This document shows, piece after piece, positions 54,153 to 62,888 of a stretch of DNA of 64,000 nucleotides. The translations under genes were made by a program, and so were the position numbers. The notes beneath the pieces were generated by a model. The model saw only the letters and a program-made list of their open reading frames with translations, had not been told where the DNA came from and made no database searches. The stretch is taken from positions 1 through 64,000 of the forward strand of contig CAYYLL010000002.1 of NCBI GenBank assembly GCA_964472525.1. Reading direction: 5' to 3'. Within the stretch, counting starts at the first letter, position 1; the number at the start of each line of letters is the position of its first letter. Source of the DNA: SZUA-37 sp964472525. GTDB taxonomy: Bacteria > Pseudomonadota > Gammaproteobacteria > UBA6429 > Thiohalophilaceae.

Positions 54153-54815
54153 ATGAGTGACGAATATCAAACAGAAGAAGAGCAGATTGCAGCTATTAAA
54201 GGCTGGTGGAAAGAAAATGGTAAGTCTATTATTTTAGGACTTGTCCTAGGTATTGGTGGTATTGGTGGTTACCGTTTTTGGAAGAGTAATGTCGATGAAC
54301 AAGCAACAGTTGCATCAATGAAATTTGGTGAAGTGGTTGGTTTATCCAGAATAGATAAAAATAAATTTTCATCTAAATTAAATGAAATCGAAATGCAACA
54401 TTCAGGTTCAAGTTATGCTGATTTAGCTGCTTTTGTTGCTGCGAAAAAACTGGTTGAAGCAAAAGATTATCAAGCCGCAACAAAGCAACTAGAATGGATT
54501 ATTGCAAATAGCAAGGAAGATAGTTTTACAGAGATTGCAAGGATCCGGTTGGTTAAAGTCTTATTGCAACTGAATAAGGCAAAGGCTGCACTTGCTTTAA
54601 TTAAAGATAGTAAAGCAAATGGCTTCGACGCAATTTATTCAGAATTACGTGGTGATGTTTATGCAGCACTAAAAAAATTCACAAAAGCAAAGGCTGAATA
54701 TCAAATTGCTATGTCCACACTGAGTCAAAGTGATCGTCGGCGTTCAATGATTGAAATGAAATCAAATAATCTTCCAGCTTCTGATATGCCATTGGCAAGT
54801 ATCACGAAGGAGTAG
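54153..54815 (+). CDS. yfgM: YfgM-family TPR membrane protein
   Basis: A 220-residue protein with the family start DEYQTEEEQIAAIKGWWKEN, one membrane helix (about 25-45) and a periplasmic TPR domain. YfgM binds the SecYEG translocon and PpiD. It lies between hisS and bamB, its conserved position, 14 bp after hisS. Confidence 0.92.
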   Translation: MSDEYQTEEEQIAAIKGWWKENGKSIILGLVLGIGGIGGYRFWKSNVDEQATVASMKFGEVVGLSRIDKNKFSSKLNEIEMQHSGSSYADLAAFVAAKKLVEAKDYQAATKQLEWIIANSKEDSFTEIARIRLVKVLLQLNKAKAALALIKDSKANGFDAIYSELRGDVYAALKKFTKAKAEYQIAMSTLSQSDRRRSMIEMKSNNLPASDMPLASITKE

Positions 54816-54820
54816 TTTTA

Positions 54821-56020
54821 ATGTTCCGTTATATATTTTTAGTTCCACTCATTATTGTGAGTGTTGTGTTGTCGTCATGTAGTTCGTCACCATCACCAGT
54901 ATTGCCACCAACCAAGTTAACAACGTTTAAAAAAGAGTTTATGGTTAACGAGGTATGGCAAGAACAAGTGGGTGAAGGGGTGAGTGATCGCTATTATTTA
55001 TTGGCACCACTTATCTATGAAGGACATATCTATACCATTGATTATCTTGGTTTCTTATCCGTGATTGATGCAATTACTGGTGATACCTTATGGAATAAAC
55101 AATTAAACTTACCAGTTTCTGCTGGCCTAAGTAAAATTGATAATATGCTAGTTTTTGGAACTAGCGAAGGTAGCGTGGTTGCGCTTGATATTAAAACTGG
55201 CGCTCAATTATGGCGAGCGAAAGTGACAAGTGAAGTTTTTGCGAAACCAATAAAAGCAGGTAATTACGTTATTGTTAAATCTGTTGATGGAAAAATTGTT
55301 GCTCTCGATATTAAAACTGGCCATGAAAAATGGGTATACGATCGAGCTGTGCCTGCATTGACCTTGCGTGGTAATAGTACCTCGATTGTTTATGATAATT
55401 TAATTATCAGTGGGCTTGATAATGGTAAGTTAGTCGCCTTGTCTATTGAAACAGGGCAAGTTATCTGGAATCTGACGATTGCAGTATCAACGGGCCGAAC
55501 TGAAATTGAACGCATGATCGACATTGATGCTGATCCAGTTATTTCTGGTGAAAATTTATATGTTGTTGCTTATCAAGGGCGTATTGCAAATGTACATATT
55601 CCGTCAGGGCAAATAGTATGGACTCGTAATTTTTCAGCATATATTGGTATAGCTGTCGATAGTAAAAAATTATATGTGTCAGATAGTGGTGGCTATGTTT
55701 GGGCGCTCGACAAAAAAACGGGTGCAACATTATGGAAGCAGGATAAACTAGTGCGTCGAGCTTTAACGAAACCATTTTTAAATAAAAAGGCCGTTATTGT
55801 TGCCGACTTTGATGGTTTTGTGCATTGGCTGGATAATGAAGATGGGCATTTAATCGCACGTTTTCGTCAGGGAGACTATACGACTGACGTTGAAACAGCG
55901 AATGATTTTCTTTTTCCAAAATCCAATAGTATTTTAATACCACCATTAGCATATAAAAATAAATTATATATTTTTGATCGGCATGGAAATATTTCCTGTC
56001 TTGTTTTACATGCTAATTAA
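54821..56020 (+). CDS. bamB: Outer-membrane assembly lipoprotein BamB
   Basis: A 399-residue lipoprotein (lipobox LSSC, Cys about 20) with an eight-bladed PQQ-like beta-propeller; repeats such as VVALDIKTGAQLWRAKV and IVALDIKTGHEKWVYD are clear. It is part of the BAM complex that folds outer-membrane barrels. It lies 5 bp after yfgM and 19 bp before der. Confidence 0.96.
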   Translation: MFRYIFLVPLIIVSVVLSSCSSSPSPVLPPTKLTTFKKEFMVNEVWQEQVGEGVSDRYYLLAPLIYEGHIYTIDYLGFLSVIDAITGDTLWNKQLNLPVSAGLSKIDNMLVFGTSEGSVVALDIKTGAQLWRAKVTSEVFAKPIKAGNYVIVKSVDGKIVALDIKTGHEKWVYDRAVPALTLRGNSTSIVYDNLIISGLDNGKLVALSIETGQVIWNLTIAVSTGRTEIERMIDIDADPVISGENLYVVAYQGRIANVHIPSGQIVWTRNFSAYIGIAVDSKKLYVSDSGGYVWALDKKTGATLWKQDKLVRRALTKPFLNKKAVIVADFDGFVHWLDNEDGHLIARFRQGDYTTDVETANDFLFPKSNSILIPPLAYKNKLYIFDRHGNISCLVLHAN

Positions 56021-56039
56021 GCTTTGGTGACGAACTGAG

Positions 56040-57431
56040 ATGAAACCTGTTCTTGTTTTAGTTGGGCGACCCAATGTCGGTAAGTCAACATTATTCAATC
56101 GCTTAACAAAATCGCGCGATGCACTTGTTGCTGACCAACCTGGTTTGACGCGTGACCGACAATATGGTGAAGGCCTTGTTGGGAGCCTGCCTTATATTAT
56201 TGTTGATACAGGTGGCTTAAGTGGTGAAGGTGAGGGGATTGATGAGCTAATGGCCCAACAATCTTGGGAAGCAACACTAGAAGCCGATGAAATTTTATTT
56301 CTTGTTGATGCCACCGCTGGCATGACACTGCAGGATGAAGAAATTGCCCGACGCTTACGTAATACTCAAAAAAATATTTCTGTCGTAGTCAATAAAATAG
56401 ATGGACGAGATCCGGACATTGTCAGTGCCGAGTTTTATGCTTTAGGTTTTGAACATCTGTACACTATTTCATCCAGTCATGGGCGTGGTGTTGAGAAGAT
56501 GATGCACTCCGTACTGGATACTTATCAGTTCAGCGAAATCGACGAAAATGATGATGAGAAAGAAAAAGGAATAAAGGTTGCTATTATAGGTCGACCCAAT
56601 GTTGGCAAATCGACGTTGGTAAACCGAATACTCGGGGAAGAACGCGTTGTGAGTTTTGATTTACCGGGAACGACGCGTGACAGCATTTATTTACCGTTTG
56701 AACGCGATGGCCAACGTTATACCCTAATTGACACGGCTGGCGTGCGCCGTCGTAGTCGAGTGAAAGAAGTCATTGAAAAATTCAGCGTGATTAAAACACT
56801 CAAAGCGATTGAAGATGCACATGTCGTTGTGATGTTATTGGACGCACATGAAGGGATCACCGAACAAGATGCCAGTATTCTGGGTTTTGTACTGGATGCC
56901 GGACGGGGGCTTGTTTTAGCCATTAATAAATGGGATGGTCTGGATCAGGACGATAAAACAACGATTCAGCGGGAGCTGGATTTAAAACTCCCCTTTATTA
57001 CTTTTGCTAAATTGCACCGTATTTCTGCATTGTATGGAACCGGTGTGGGTGAATTGTATGCGTCTATCAACCAGTCATATCAGAGCGCAACTCAGAGTTT
57101 TGCCACACCGCTGTTAACTCGACTGCTCAGTAATATTGTTGAAGCGCACCCACCACCACTCGTACGTGGGCGGCGAATTAAACTTCGTTATGCGCATCAG
57201 GGCGGGCAGAACCCACCGCTTCTTATTCTGCATGGCAACCAGACTAGCGAAGTACCGCTCCAATATAAGCGTTATCTAATTAATGCTTTTAGCAAAAGAC
57301 TTAAGTTAGTAGGAACACCGTTGCAAATTGTATTTCGCAGCGGTGATAACCCTTACAAAAATAAGAAAAATACACTCACTAAACATCAAATTGATAAAAA
57401 ACGTCGTTTAATGAAGCATGTAAAACGATAA
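56040..57431 (+). CDS. der: Ribosome-assembly GTPase Der (EngA)
   Basis: A 463-residue double GTPase for 50S subunit assembly. Two G domains carry GRPNVGKSTLFNRLT (about 8) and GRPNVGKSTLVNRILG (about 184), NKID and NKWD motifs, and a C-terminal KH-like domain. Typical length; the last gene of the conserved cluster. Confidence 0.97.
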   Translation: MKPVLVLVGRPNVGKSTLFNRLTKSRDALVADQPGLTRDRQYGEGLVGSLPYIIVDTGGLSGEGEGIDELMAQQSWEATLEADEILFLVDATAGMTLQDEEIARRLRNTQKNISVVVNKIDGRDPDIVSAEFYALGFEHLYTISSSHGRGVEKMMHSVLDTYQFSEIDENDDEKEKGIKVAIIGRPNVGKSTLVNRILGEERVVSFDLPGTTRDSIYLPFERDGQRYTLIDTAGVRRRSRVKEVIEKFSVIKTLKAIEDAHVVVMLLDAHEGITEQDASILGFVLDAGRGLVLAINKWDGLDQDDKTTIQRELDLKLPFITFAKLHRISALYGTGVGELYASINQSYQSATQSFATPLLTRLLSNIVEAHPPPLVRGRRIKLRYAHQGGQNPPLLILHGNQTSEVPLQYKRYLINAFSKRLKLVGTPLQIVFRSGDNPYKNKKNTLTKHQIDKKRRLMKHVKR

Positions 57432-57575
57432 TTAATGATATTGGCTGTACCAAAATAATTCATTTGATACATATGGAATGTATCCTTGCTATTCCACTTT
57501 AAGTGTCTACTATTAATACATTCTTTATTATAATAATGATCTGAACAGAGCTGATCTTAAGGTGTGGTGCTATTT

Positions 57576-59351
57576 ATGGATGAACAACCGCTTGGTGATC
57601 CTGAAGTAATCTCTGATTTAATTAGAGATGAAAACAGAAATTTACATTCTTCTATTGATTCAGATTTACCTACTCCCTTTCCTGAAAGTCAACATATGTC
57701 GAGTATGCTTTGTGCATTAGCATCAATTCAGGATATTGTTATTATCTGTAATATTCATAATCAAATAATCTATCTTAATAAAAAAGCGGAACAGCTATTA
57801 AAGATAAGAAAGAATGATATTTTAGGCCAAAATTTTGATCATGTTATTACCATCTATAATAAACTCAATATGCCGAGCTATTTAAGCCCTGTACAAGTTT
57901 GTTTAAATGAAAAAAGAGTCATCAAACAAAAATCAGATGCGCGCTTACTCAACTCAGATGGTAACCAAATATTAATTGAATATACCGCTAGCCCAGTTTT
58001 TGAAAACAGCACATTAGTAGCTGTTGTGTTAGTACTGCAAGATAAAACCAACGACCATATTGCGCGCCGCCAACTTGAATATATTATTCAGCACGATCCG
58101 TTAACTAATTTATACAATCGTAATTATTTTAAGCGTCAACTTAATCATGCAGTGAGTATATCAAAACGCGGTATGCATACTCATGCCATGTTATATATTG
58201 ATATTAACCAATTTAAAGTTATTAATGACACGGCCGGACATGCCGTTGGGGATGAGTTGCTCTGTGAAGTTGCTACAATATTACAACATAGGATTAGAGA
58301 ATGTGATTTATTAGCAAGATTAGGTAGTGATGAGTTTGGTATTTTATTAAACGACGTTGATTCACTCGGTGCTGTTCATATTGCCGATGATTTATTAAAT
58401 GCAATGTCGTCTCTCACTTTTATTCGAGAGGGAAATTATTATGATATTAATATTAGCATTGGAATAACGCTTGTTGATAAGCATGTAAGCAATAAAGAAG
58501 ATGTACTCCGTCAGGCAGATATTGCCTGTACAGTTGCTAAACAGTATAACCAAAATGGTTGTCATTTGTATTCTGACTTGGATAATGATGACGTACTAGT
58601 GCGTGATGAGTTATGTTTGGTTAATGAATTACAAACGATTATTTCAGAAGATCGCTTTAAAATGTTTTTTCAGCCTATTGTTGAACCACGTTCAGGACAA
58701 GTCTTATTACATGAAACTTTATTGAGAATTGTCGATAAAGATAACAGTATTCGTCCATCTTCATCTTTTATTGAAACAGCCGAACGGTTTTCGATGATGG
58801 ATAAAATTGACCGACGTGTTATTGAGTCAACACTCAATAATATAAAATACTTATCGAGCAAATATGGTGATGTTAGTCTATCAATGAATTTATCCGCAGT
58901 GTCTATCGGCAATCATGATTTACTGAAAGATATCAAACATTTAATTATTTCATCAGGTGTAAACCCAGAAAATATTGTATTTGAAATCACAGAGTCATCG
59001 GCTGTATCACAAATTGAAAGTGCAAGATTCTTTATTAAGGGTTTAAAAGATATAGGATGCCAGTTTGCACTGGATGATTTTGGTACTGGCTTTAGCTCTT
59101 TTGCGTATTTAAAATATTTACCCGTTGATTATCTTAAAATTGATGGTACATTTATCCGTGATATTATTAATGATAAAGTTGATCAAGCTATGGTGAAATC
59201 CATACACCATATTGCAAAGTCATTAAATATTAAAACCATTGCGGAATATGTAGAGAATGAAGCAACATTAAATTTATTAACTACGATGGGTATTGATTAT
59301 GTGCAAGGTAATTATATTGGGGTTGCGGCGGCAGAGTTAAGCTTTTCGTAA
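57576..59351 (+). CDS. PAS-GGDEF-EAL cyclic di-GMP protein with variant motifs
   Basis: A ~591-residue soluble protein: PAS domain (about 45-160), GGDEF domain (about 170-330) and EAL domain (about 350-585). The cyclase signature reads GSDEF, where the second Gly is Ser. The phosphodiesterase signature reads ETL instead of EAL, but the catalytic Glu is kept, as are FEITES, DDFGTGFSS, LKIDG and VQG. It is probably a phosphodiesterase with a weak or inactive cyclase domain (inference). No membrane segment. Starts GTG 57564/57567 are alternatives to ATG 57576. Transcribed alone. Confidence 0.88.
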   Translation: MDEQPLGDPEVISDLIRDENRNLHSSIDSDLPTPFPESQHMSSMLCALASIQDIVIICNIHNQIIYLNKKAEQLLKIRKNDILGQNFDHVITIYNKLNMPSYLSPVQVCLNEKRVIKQKSDARLLNSDGNQILIEYTASPVFENSTLVAVVLVLQDKTNDHIARRQLEYIIQHDPLTNLYNRNYFKRQLNHAVSISKRGMHTHAMLYIDINQFKVINDTAGHAVGDELLCEVATILQHRIRECDLLARLGSDEFGILLNDVDSLGAVHIADDLLNAMSSLTFIREGNYYDINISIGITLVDKHVSNKEDVLRQADIACTVAKQYNQNGCHLYSDLDNDDVLVRDELCLVNELQTIISEDRFKMFFQPIVEPRSGQVLLHETLLRIVDKDNSIRPSSSFIETAERFSMMDKIDRRVIESTLNNIKYLSSKYGDVSLSMNLSAVSIGNHDLLKDIKHLIISSGVNPENIVFEITESSAVSQIESARFFIKGLKDIGCQFALDDFGTGFSSFAYLKYLPVDYLKIDGTFIRDIINDKVDQAMVKSIHHIAKSLNIKTIAEYVENEATLNLLTTMGIDYVQGNYIGVAAAELSFS

Positions 59352-59360
59352 GCTGAAAGC

Positions 59361-59531
59361 TCATCCCTTGTCAGCTTTTCCTTTTTCAAGCAATATATAG
59401 TCGCCCACTTCATTTTCATACCAGCCATGCTCATATTTTAGAGGTTCAACACTAAAACCCCACCAATGGCCATCTTCATCTTGTGCTATCCAGTTAACCC
59501 ATGCAGGATAATTTAATAGTGCGGCCTGCAT
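59361..59531 (-). CDS. Small Trp-rich conserved protein (56 residues)
   Basis: A 56-residue reading frame starting ATG 59531: MQAALLNYPAWVNWIAQDED, then GHWWGFSVEP and a late GWYENEVGDYILLEK. Five Trp residues, high charge and no signal peptide. It lies 7 bp after the M23 peptidase stop and on the same strand, so it is probably the third gene of xseA-M23-this. I believe similar short proteins exist in other Proteobacteria, but I do not know a function or family name. No clear ribosome site is seen. Confidence 0.7.
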   Translation of the reverse strand: MQAALLNYPAWVNWIAQDEDGHWWGFSVEPLKYEHGWYENEVGDYILLEKGKADKG

Positions 59532-59538
59532 GTGTATT

Positions 59539-60390
59539 TCAATGTTTTAAAAACAAGGTGGGTTCTACACGGGTATTATTAAGGTTTACACTCCAATGTA
59601 AATGTGGCCCAGTAACACGGCCAGTCATACCGACTTCACCAATTACATCGCCTTGCTTTACTTTGTCTCCAGCGTGTACTTTTATTTTACTCAGGTGGAA
59701 ATACATGGTGATTAATCCCTGTCCATGGTCGATAAAAACAGAGTTGCCATTAAAAAAGTAATTACCGGTGTTCGCTACAATACCAGTCGCTGCGGCATGT
59801 ACTGGCGTACCTGATGATGCAGCAATATCAAGGCCGCTATGTGGTCGTCGTGGTTGCTTGTTAAAAAAACGTCTTAGCCCGAATGGGCTGCTAAATGGGC
59901 CGTTAACCGGAATAATAAATGCGGTACTCACATCTGGTATATTTCGCCATTCTTTAAATATACTTTTTGTGATTTTTTGTTCTTTTATTATTCTTTTAAT
60001 ATCTTTTTTAGTCGGGTTTACTTTACGTTTATTTTTAATAGTTAAGTATTGAGTTTTATATTTTTTTTGTTTTACTGTAAAAGGGTATTTTTTCCCATTT
60101 GATGTTTTAATAAAATACTTTCCGGCTCTTGTGCTAAGTGGGATCCCTACAACGGCATACCATGATTTATTTTTTTCTTTTACCATTACATGTCGTTGCT
60201 TAAACGTAGTGCGGAGAGCGGGTTTATTGCTGGCAATGTGAAGATTGATAATTGCGATACCACCGGGTACAGCATCTTCACGGGGTAAAGAGTCGGCAAG
60301 AACATTATAACTTGTTAAGTAAAAGGAAAAAATAAAGCTATAAAATAGTTTTATTTTAAAATTGAAGAAAATATTTTTTTTAAGAGTCAT
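59539..60390 (-). CDS. M23 (LytM) family metallopeptidase
   Basis: A ~283-residue cell-wall peptidase. A membrane/signal segment is at about 10-33. The C-terminal LytM domain has HSGLDIAASSGTPVHAA, with zinc ligands HxxxD, and PHLHWSVN (HxH), so it looks catalytically complete. The middle is a Lys-rich linker. The ATG at 60390 begins just after the xseA stop; an ATG at 60411 would overlap xseA by 16 nt. Likely cleaves peptidoglycan cross-links in the periplasm. Confidence 0.9.
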   Translation of the reverse strand: MTLKKNIFFNFKIKLFYSFIFSFYLTSYNVLADSLPREDAVPGGIAIINLHIASNKPALRTTFKQRHVMVKEKNKSWYAVVGIPLSTRAGKYFIKTSNGKKYPFTVKQKKYKTQYLTIKNKRKVNPTKKDIKRIIKEQKITKSIFKEWRNIPDVSTAFIIPVNGPFSSPFGLRRFFNKQPRRPHSGLDIAASSGTPVHAAATGIVANTGNYFFNGNSVFIDHGQGLITMYFHLSKIKVHAGDKVKQGDVIGEVGMTGRVTGPHLHWSVNLNNTRVEPTLFLKH

Positions 60391-60395
60391 GGTAT

Positions 60396-61748
60396 TTAAT
60401 CTTTTGTCCATTTTTTTGTAACGGTTGATGAAAACTGACCTTTGGATAGTGTCGTTATAATTTCATCACCCGTTTTGATTTGTGTGATATTTTTAATAAT
60501 CATATTGGTGTTAGCTAGTTTAGCATAAGCATAACCACGATTGAGAGTTGCCAATGGGCTAACGGCTTCCAGCGTTGATGTGGTATGGATAAAACGTTGT
60601 TTAAAGATATTAATCTGGTGTATTTGTATGGCGGTAAGCTTCTGAAATAAGGGTAGAATTTTTTGCTTATAAGTTTGAATTTTATATTGTGGACTTTGAG
60701 CCTGGCAGCGTGTATGTAAATTATTTAATTGTAATTTTTCTGTTGTTAATAGTGTGTTCATTCTATTTTGTAATCGATAAAATAATTCATCAACTCGTTG
60801 ACTGGTTTTTCCGATATAGTGTTGCGGATGGATAATATTTTTTGCAAGTTGTTCAATATGAGATTGCTTATGGTTAAGCGTGTTCTTAATAAGTTGAATT
60901 AGTCTTTTTTGTAAACCATTAAATTGCTTTAACCAGTGTTTTGTATCTGGGCTGACTAACTCGGCGGCGGCGGTGGGTGTTGCAGCACGTACATCAGCCA
61001 CAAAATCTGCAATGGTAAAATCAATATCATGGCCGATAGCCGAAATAATCGGGATATTACAATTAAATATTTCTTGTGCAACTACTTCTTCATTAAACGA
61101 CCATAAGTCTTCTAATGAACCTCCTCCACGCGTGAGTATCAATACATCACATTCATTTCTTTTATTTGCGAGTTGAATTGTTTTGGCTATATCGGTAGCA
61201 GCATTTTTTCCTTGAACACTGACTGGGTAAATAATAATTTCTAATGATGCAAAGCGACGTTTAAGAGTTGTTAGTACATCATGTATCGCCGCGCCAGTAG
61301 GGGAGGTGATAACGCCAATGCGTTTGGGAATATTGGGGAGTATCTTTTTTATTTCACTGGCAAATAAACCTTTCGCATTGAGTTTATCTTTTAATATTTC
61401 AAATTGTTGTCGTAATGCACCTTCGCCCGCTTCTTCGAGGTGTTCGATAACCAGTTGAAACTCTCCGCGTGGTTCGTATAGCCCAACTTTTGCCCGCGCG
61501 ATAACTTGTAAGCCATTACGCGGCACAAATCGAAGTAGTCGATTGCGTGTTCTAAACATGGCACAACGCACCTGTGCATGTTGATCTTTTAAAGAAAAGT
61601 ACCAATGCCCGGAAGTCGGGCAGGCCAGATTAGACAACTCCCCCTCGAGCCAAATGAGTGGAAAGCCCGTTTCAAGAATAGTGCGTACTTCACGGTTTAA
61701 ACGCGTGACGTTATAAATATCGCGTTGCGGTTTTGAATTCATAGTCAT
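60396..61748 (-). CDS. xseA: Exodeoxyribonuclease VII large subunit
   Basis: A 450-residue nuclease subunit that degrades single-stranded DNA with XseB. It has an OB fold (about 8-105, FPLIWLEGELSNL), VITSPTGAAIHDVLTTLKRR, RGGGSLEDLWSFNEE and GHDIDFTIADFVADVRAATPT read in two parts. A basic coiled coil follows. Its xseB partner is at 20361-20633. The downstream peptidase gene begins within 6 bp. Confidence 0.96.
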   Translation of the reverse strand: MTMNSKPQRDIYNVTRLNREVRTILETGFPLIWLEGELSNLACPTSGHWYFSLKDQHAQVRCAMFRTRNRLLRFVPRNGLQVIARAKVGLYEPRGEFQLVIEHLEEAGEGALRQQFEILKDKLNAKGLFASEIKKILPNIPKRIGVITSPTGAAIHDVLTTLKRRFASLEIIIYPVSVQGKNAATDIAKTIQLANKRNECDVLILTRGGGSLEDLWSFNEEVVAQEIFNCNIPIISAIGHDIDFTIADFVADVRAATPTAAAELVSPDTKHWLKQFNGLQKRLIQLIKNTLNHKQSHIEQLAKNIIHPQHYIGKTSQRVDELFYRLQNRMNTLLTTEKLQLNNLHTRCQAQSPQYKIQTYKQKILPLFQKLTAIQIHQINIFKQRFIHTTSTLEAVSPLATLNRGYAYAKLANTNMIIKNITQIKTGDEIITTLSKGQFSSTVTKKWTKD

Positions 61749-61796
61749 AGTATATCGTGTTTGGTAAGAAATTTAGACATGAAATAATATATCAGA

Positions 61797-62255
61797 GCCA
61801 GTAAAGGTAAAGAAACTGGCATCTAGTTATGGGGTATTCTGGTTGAAAAAGATCATAAGTGCCAGTAAGGATGAAACTAGCATCTAGTTATGGGGTATTC
61901 TGGTTGAAAAAGATCATAAGTGCCAGTAAGGATANNNNNNNNNNNNNNNNNNNNNNNNNNNNNNNNNNNNNNNNNNNNNNNNNNNNNNNNNNNNNNNNNN
62001 NNNNNNNNNNNNNNNNNNNNNNNNNNNNNNNNNNCATAAGTGCCAGTAAGGATAAGAAACTGGCATCTAGTTATGGGGTATTCTGGTTGGAAAAGATCAT
62101 AAGTGCCAGTAAGGATAAGAAACTGGCATCTAGTTATGGGGTATTCTGGTTGGAAAAGATCATAAGTGCCAGTAAGGATAAGAAACTGGCATCTAGTTAT
62201 GGGGTATTCTGGTTGGAAAAGATCATAAGTGCCAGTAAGGATAAGAAACTGGCAC
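61797..62255. repeat. 63-bp tandem repeat array
   Basis: Units begin at 61797, 61861, 61922, then after the gap at 62042, 62105, 62168 and a last partial unit at 62231. The last units are 63 bp and identical by eye; the first two are 64 and 61 bp and have diverged. Each unit contains GCCAGT...ACTGGC, which can pair, and a TCTAGTTATGGGGTATTCTG core. There are no unique spacers. It fills the 61749-62302 gap along with the terminator; I see no convincing gene. Confidence 0.95.
61935..62034. other. Assembly gap of 100 N inside the repeat array
   Basis: Exactly 100 N replace sequence within the tandem array. The round number suggests a placeholder of unknown true length, so repeat copy number is not known. 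Confidence 0.97.
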
Positions 62256-62256
62256 T

Positions 62257-62282
62257 AAAAAAGCCGAGTAAAACTCGGCTTT
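62257..62282 (-). terminator. Terminator of the SoxK-like lipoprotein gene
   Basis: On the minus strand GCCGAG-TTTTA-CTCGGC is followed by TTTTTT. It lies 20 bp downstream of the stop at 62303 and separates the gene from the tandem array. Confidence 0.88.
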
Positions 62283-62302
62283 CTCAACATTAAAAATGTT
62301 AT

Positions 62303-62617
62303 TTAGTTCATGCGAGGGCCTGTCGCATTTTTTTGTTGCTGGTATTGTTGTAAAGCCATTGTGCCTTGAGCTTTTGCTTTATTGGCCAGTTTAACGGCTT
62401 TGTCAAAGTTTCCAGCTTTAAGTGCTTTTTTCGCTTTTTTGATGATTTTGCCCGTGTCGCGCCATTCATAGGATTTTTTCGCAGCGCGTTTTGCTTGATG
62501 TTCTGCTGCGGCAATAGCGCCTTTAGCATCGTTTGCGGTGTGGGTAGGCGCTGGAGCTGCACATGCAGCGAGAGCTAATGTGGCTGCCGCCATTAAGGTT
62601 ATTAGTAACTTTCTCAT
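62303..62617 (-). CDS. SoxK/SAXB-like lipoprotein (SoxXA-binding type)
   Basis: A 104-residue lipoprotein: the lipobox LAAC puts the lipidated Cys near residue 19. The mature part is helical and rich in Ala and Lys, with YEWRDTGKIIKKAKKALKAG and FDKAVKLANKAKAQG. This pattern resembles SoxXA-binding proteins (SAXB/SoxK) known from Thiomicrospira and Allochromatium, which stabilise or activate the SoxXA cytochrome. Soluble DUF4398-type proteins share the pattern, so assignment is tentative. It stands alone with its own terminator, about 62 kb from soxX. A GGAGG-type ribosome site precedes the ATG. Confidence 0.55.
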   Translation of the reverse strand: MRKLLITLMAAATLALAACAAPAPTHTANDAKGAIAAAEHQAKRAAKKSYEWRDTGKIIKKAKKALKAGNFDKAVKLANKAKAQGTMALQQYQQQKNATGPRMN

Positions 62618-62888
62618 TTATTCCTCCAAAGTCGTCAAAATTCTATTGTTGTTATACTATTTTTATATGTTTTCAGTCGACTAAGCGTACTGAAACGCTA
62701 TAAATTCGGGGGTGTGGTAAACCCGGACTTGTTTTGATTATGCGTGGTTACATACTGAATGGCAACACTTGATTGGCTAATCTTTGGAGATTATTTGCTT
62801 AATTTACATTTATATTGGGTATCCATATTGGCTAAATAGTGAAAATTCTTTATAATCCACGGTTTTACTCAGCCTTGGAATCCCAATT
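62618..62888. other. Divergent leader region upstream of guaB
   Basis: About 270 bp between the lipoprotein gene and guaB. TTGTTATACTATTTTTATAT near 62646-62665 could hold a minus-strand -10. TTATAAT near 62850 could be the guaB -10 box. No purine-repressor site was identified with confidence. Confidence 0.3.

Noticed and set aside
61797..62255. Possible CRISPR array
   Set aside because: Units are contiguous copies of one 63-bp sequence with no unique spacers, and there are no cas genes nearby.
61859..62293. A 144-codon plus-strand frame through the tandem array, encoding 21-residue repeats
   Set aside because: The open frame follows from the 63-bp period. There is no ribosome site or recognisable protein, part is N, and it runs on into the terminator of the opposite gene.
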